DNA of 58,427 nt from JASGCK01 sp031430035 (lineage in GTDB: Bacteria > Pseudomonadota > Gammaproteobacteria > Burkholderiales > Burkholderiaceae_C): positions 1 through 58,427 of the forward strand of contig JANPAS010000154.1 in NCBI GenBank assembly GCA_031430035.1. The letters are read 5' to 3'. Both the position numbers and the translations under genes were made by a program. The notes beneath the pieces are model-generated. The model saw only the letters and a program-made list of their open reading frames with translations, was not told the DNA's origin and made no database searches. Of the stretch, positions 57,404 through 58,427 are shown in pieces. Position 1 is the stretch's first letter, and every line of letters begins with the position of its first letter.

Positions 57404-58427
57404 TTAAAGCGCTGGATCGCGCTCTTCCCACCTTATTTGGTCAATCGCTTTCAGTAGATCTTTAGACAATGGCGGCGTTTCCCAAGCCTTCAAACATTCA
57501 TCAAATTGCGCCACTGTTGTCACGCCAATGATGGTGCTGGCCACTTGCCATTTTTGATAACAAAACGCCAGCGCCAACTGCGTCGGAGTCATGCCGTTAT
57601 CACGTGCCAACTGGTTGTAGCGCTTGGCAGCATGCAAGGCCTCTGGGCGACCCCAGCGCTGTGCACGCATAGAGGCAAACAAACTCAGTCGCCCCGTGCC
57701 TTCAATCGCGCCCGCAGAAGGATCCAAACCCAAATCGTCGTACTTTCCAGTTAAAAGTCCAAACGCCAGCGGCGAGTAGGCCAATAGCCCCACATTCAAG
57801 CGGTGCATGGTTTCGTCCAGCGCGTTTTCCACCGTGCGATTCACCAAACAGTAGGCGTTTTGTACCGAGGCAATACGAGGCAGACCGTGCTGCTCTGCCA
57901 GCCTTACAAACTCGTGTACGCCGTAAGGCGTTTCGTTGGATAGGCCAATCGCGCGAATCTTGCCCGCTTTCACGAGCTTGCCAAAAGCTTCCAGCTGATC
58001 ATGGATGCCGCTTGACTCGTGGTTCTCCATCTTGGGGTTGTAGTACGCCATGCCGAACTGCGGCACGTGGCGATTCGGCCAATGCAGTTGGTACAAGTCG
58101 ATCACATCCACATTCAAGCGCTTGAGCGAAGCATCACAAGCATCAATGATCGTCTGACCGTTATTGTTAACCGCACCGCCCCTAATCCAGTCCATGCCGC
58201 GCGAAGGACCAGCCACCTTGGTTGCGATGGTCCATTTATCGCGAGCACCTTTGTTTTTGGCAAAGTAGTTGCCAATAAAAGTCTCGGTCTTGTTATAGGT
58301 TGCCGCGGTTGGCGGTACGGCGTACATTTCGGCCGTATCCATAAAGTCGATGCCCGCATCTAATGAGCGAGCCAAGATGTTGTGCGAAGTCGCTTCATCC
58401 ACCTGCGCACCAAAAGTCATGGTGCCA
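57404..58427 (-). CDS. Aldo/keto reductase (Tas-like), 5' end outside window
   Basis: At least 340 residues visible; the frame continues off the right edge (GTMTFGAQVDEATSH is the usual strand-one segment, with about 20 residues missing). NADPH-dependent barrel enzyme: catalytic Asp/Tyr in DAGIDFMDTAEMY, Lys in IATKVAG, His in DLYQLHWPNRHVPQFG, and the cofactor loop IIGVTTVAQFDECLKAW. Resembles E. coli Tas. Same strand as the fds operon, ending 106 bases upstream of fdsB; a separate unit. Confidence 0.93.
   Translation of the reverse strand, partial: GTMTFGAQVDEATSHNILARSLDAGIDFMDTAEMYAVPPTAATYNKTETFIGNYFAKNKGARDKWTIATKVAGPSRGMDWIRGGAVNNNGQTIIDACDASLKRLNVDVIDLYQLHWPNRHVPQFGMAYYNPKMENHESSGIHDQLEAFGKLVKAGKIRAIGLSNETPYGVHEFVRLAEQHGLPRIASVQNAYCLVNRTVENALDETMHRLNVGLLAYSPLAFGLLTGKYDDLGLDPSAGAIEGTGRLSLFASMRAQRWGRPEALHAAKRYNQLARDNGMTPTQLALAFCYQKWQVASTIIGVTTVAQFDECLKAWETPPLSKDLLKAIDQIRWEERDPAL

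Noticed and set aside
1..58427. CRISPR arrays, rRNA genes, insertion sequences or prophage genes
   Set aside because: No regularly spaced repeats, rRNA segments, transposase or phage structural genes could be seen; the repeats found are short, irregular and intragenic.

Overview
The window looks like a chromosomal stretch of a beta-proteobacterium of the order Burkholderiales, closest in style to Comamonadaceae or Alcaligenaceae. The grounds are orphan Bug-type (tripartite tricarboxylate) receptors, the block ispE / tRNA-Gln / prs / rplY / pth / ftsY, an HrcA-type CIRCE site at rpoH, nodIJ-like exporter genes, and many IclR and LysR regulators beside aromatic-degradation genes. The genus cannot be fixed from the sequence alone. 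Coding density is high, many genes overlap by ATGA or TAATG, and no gap exceeds 300 bases.

Layout. 1-5414 (minus): the translation block thrS-infC-rpmI-rplT-pheS-pheT, with an AUC start for infC and a hairpin terminator between rplT and pheS; a LysR gene sits directly in front of thrS. 6737-13722 (minus): a seven-gene overlapping operon for homogentisate metabolism. It has two class A FAD monooxygenases, each followed by a tiny protein, a metallo-hydrolase-like protein, homogentisate dioxygenase and fumarylacetoacetase, with a sigma-70 promoter facing an IclR gene. 13777-19596: a Rieske oxygenase, DUF924 and MOSC genes, then an IclR regulator divergent from a TRAP receptor / type II dehydroquinase pair across a 35-bp near-perfect palindrome. 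19652-26355 (plus): thiolase, dienelactone hydrolase-like protein, two PstS-like proteins, a membrane-anchored TAXI-like protein, a lipoprotein and a phosphagen (arginine-kinase type) kinase in tight succession. 26372-28560: scar tissue, with a thiolase remnant, a BrnTA toxin-antitoxin pair, an exported nitrilase and a truncated Bug gene. 28583-32676: Rieske oxygenase, Bug, SDR, Bug operon. 32722-49177: tRNA-Phe with a thioesterase, an Atm1-type ABC exporter followed by hisC-hisB-hisH-hisA, gpmA, the ispE-tRNA-Gln-prs-rplY-pth-ftsY block, rpoH, folE, a BLUF photoreceptor, a DMT transporter and nodIJ-like exporter genes. 49194-57297 (minus): a two-subunit NAD-linked formate dehydrogenase with fdhD and a large FtsX-type permease. 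The window ends in a partial aldo/keto reductase.

The most unusual item is the operon at 21591-26355. Its last gene encodes a phosphagen kinase in which the ATP-binding arginines, both substrate carboxylates and the reactive cysteine of arginine kinases are all in place. Such kinases are rare in bacteria. It is packed behind phosphate-binding-protein homologues and membrane-tethered binding proteins, with no transporter permease. I infer a link between phosphate or ligand sensing outside the membrane and guanidino-phosphate chemistry inside; function is untested. Other points are a perfect CIRCE element embracing the rpoH promoter, a proposed 3-hydroxyphenylacetate-to-homogentisate operon, and a short dispersed repeat family that sits inside at least eight coding regions.
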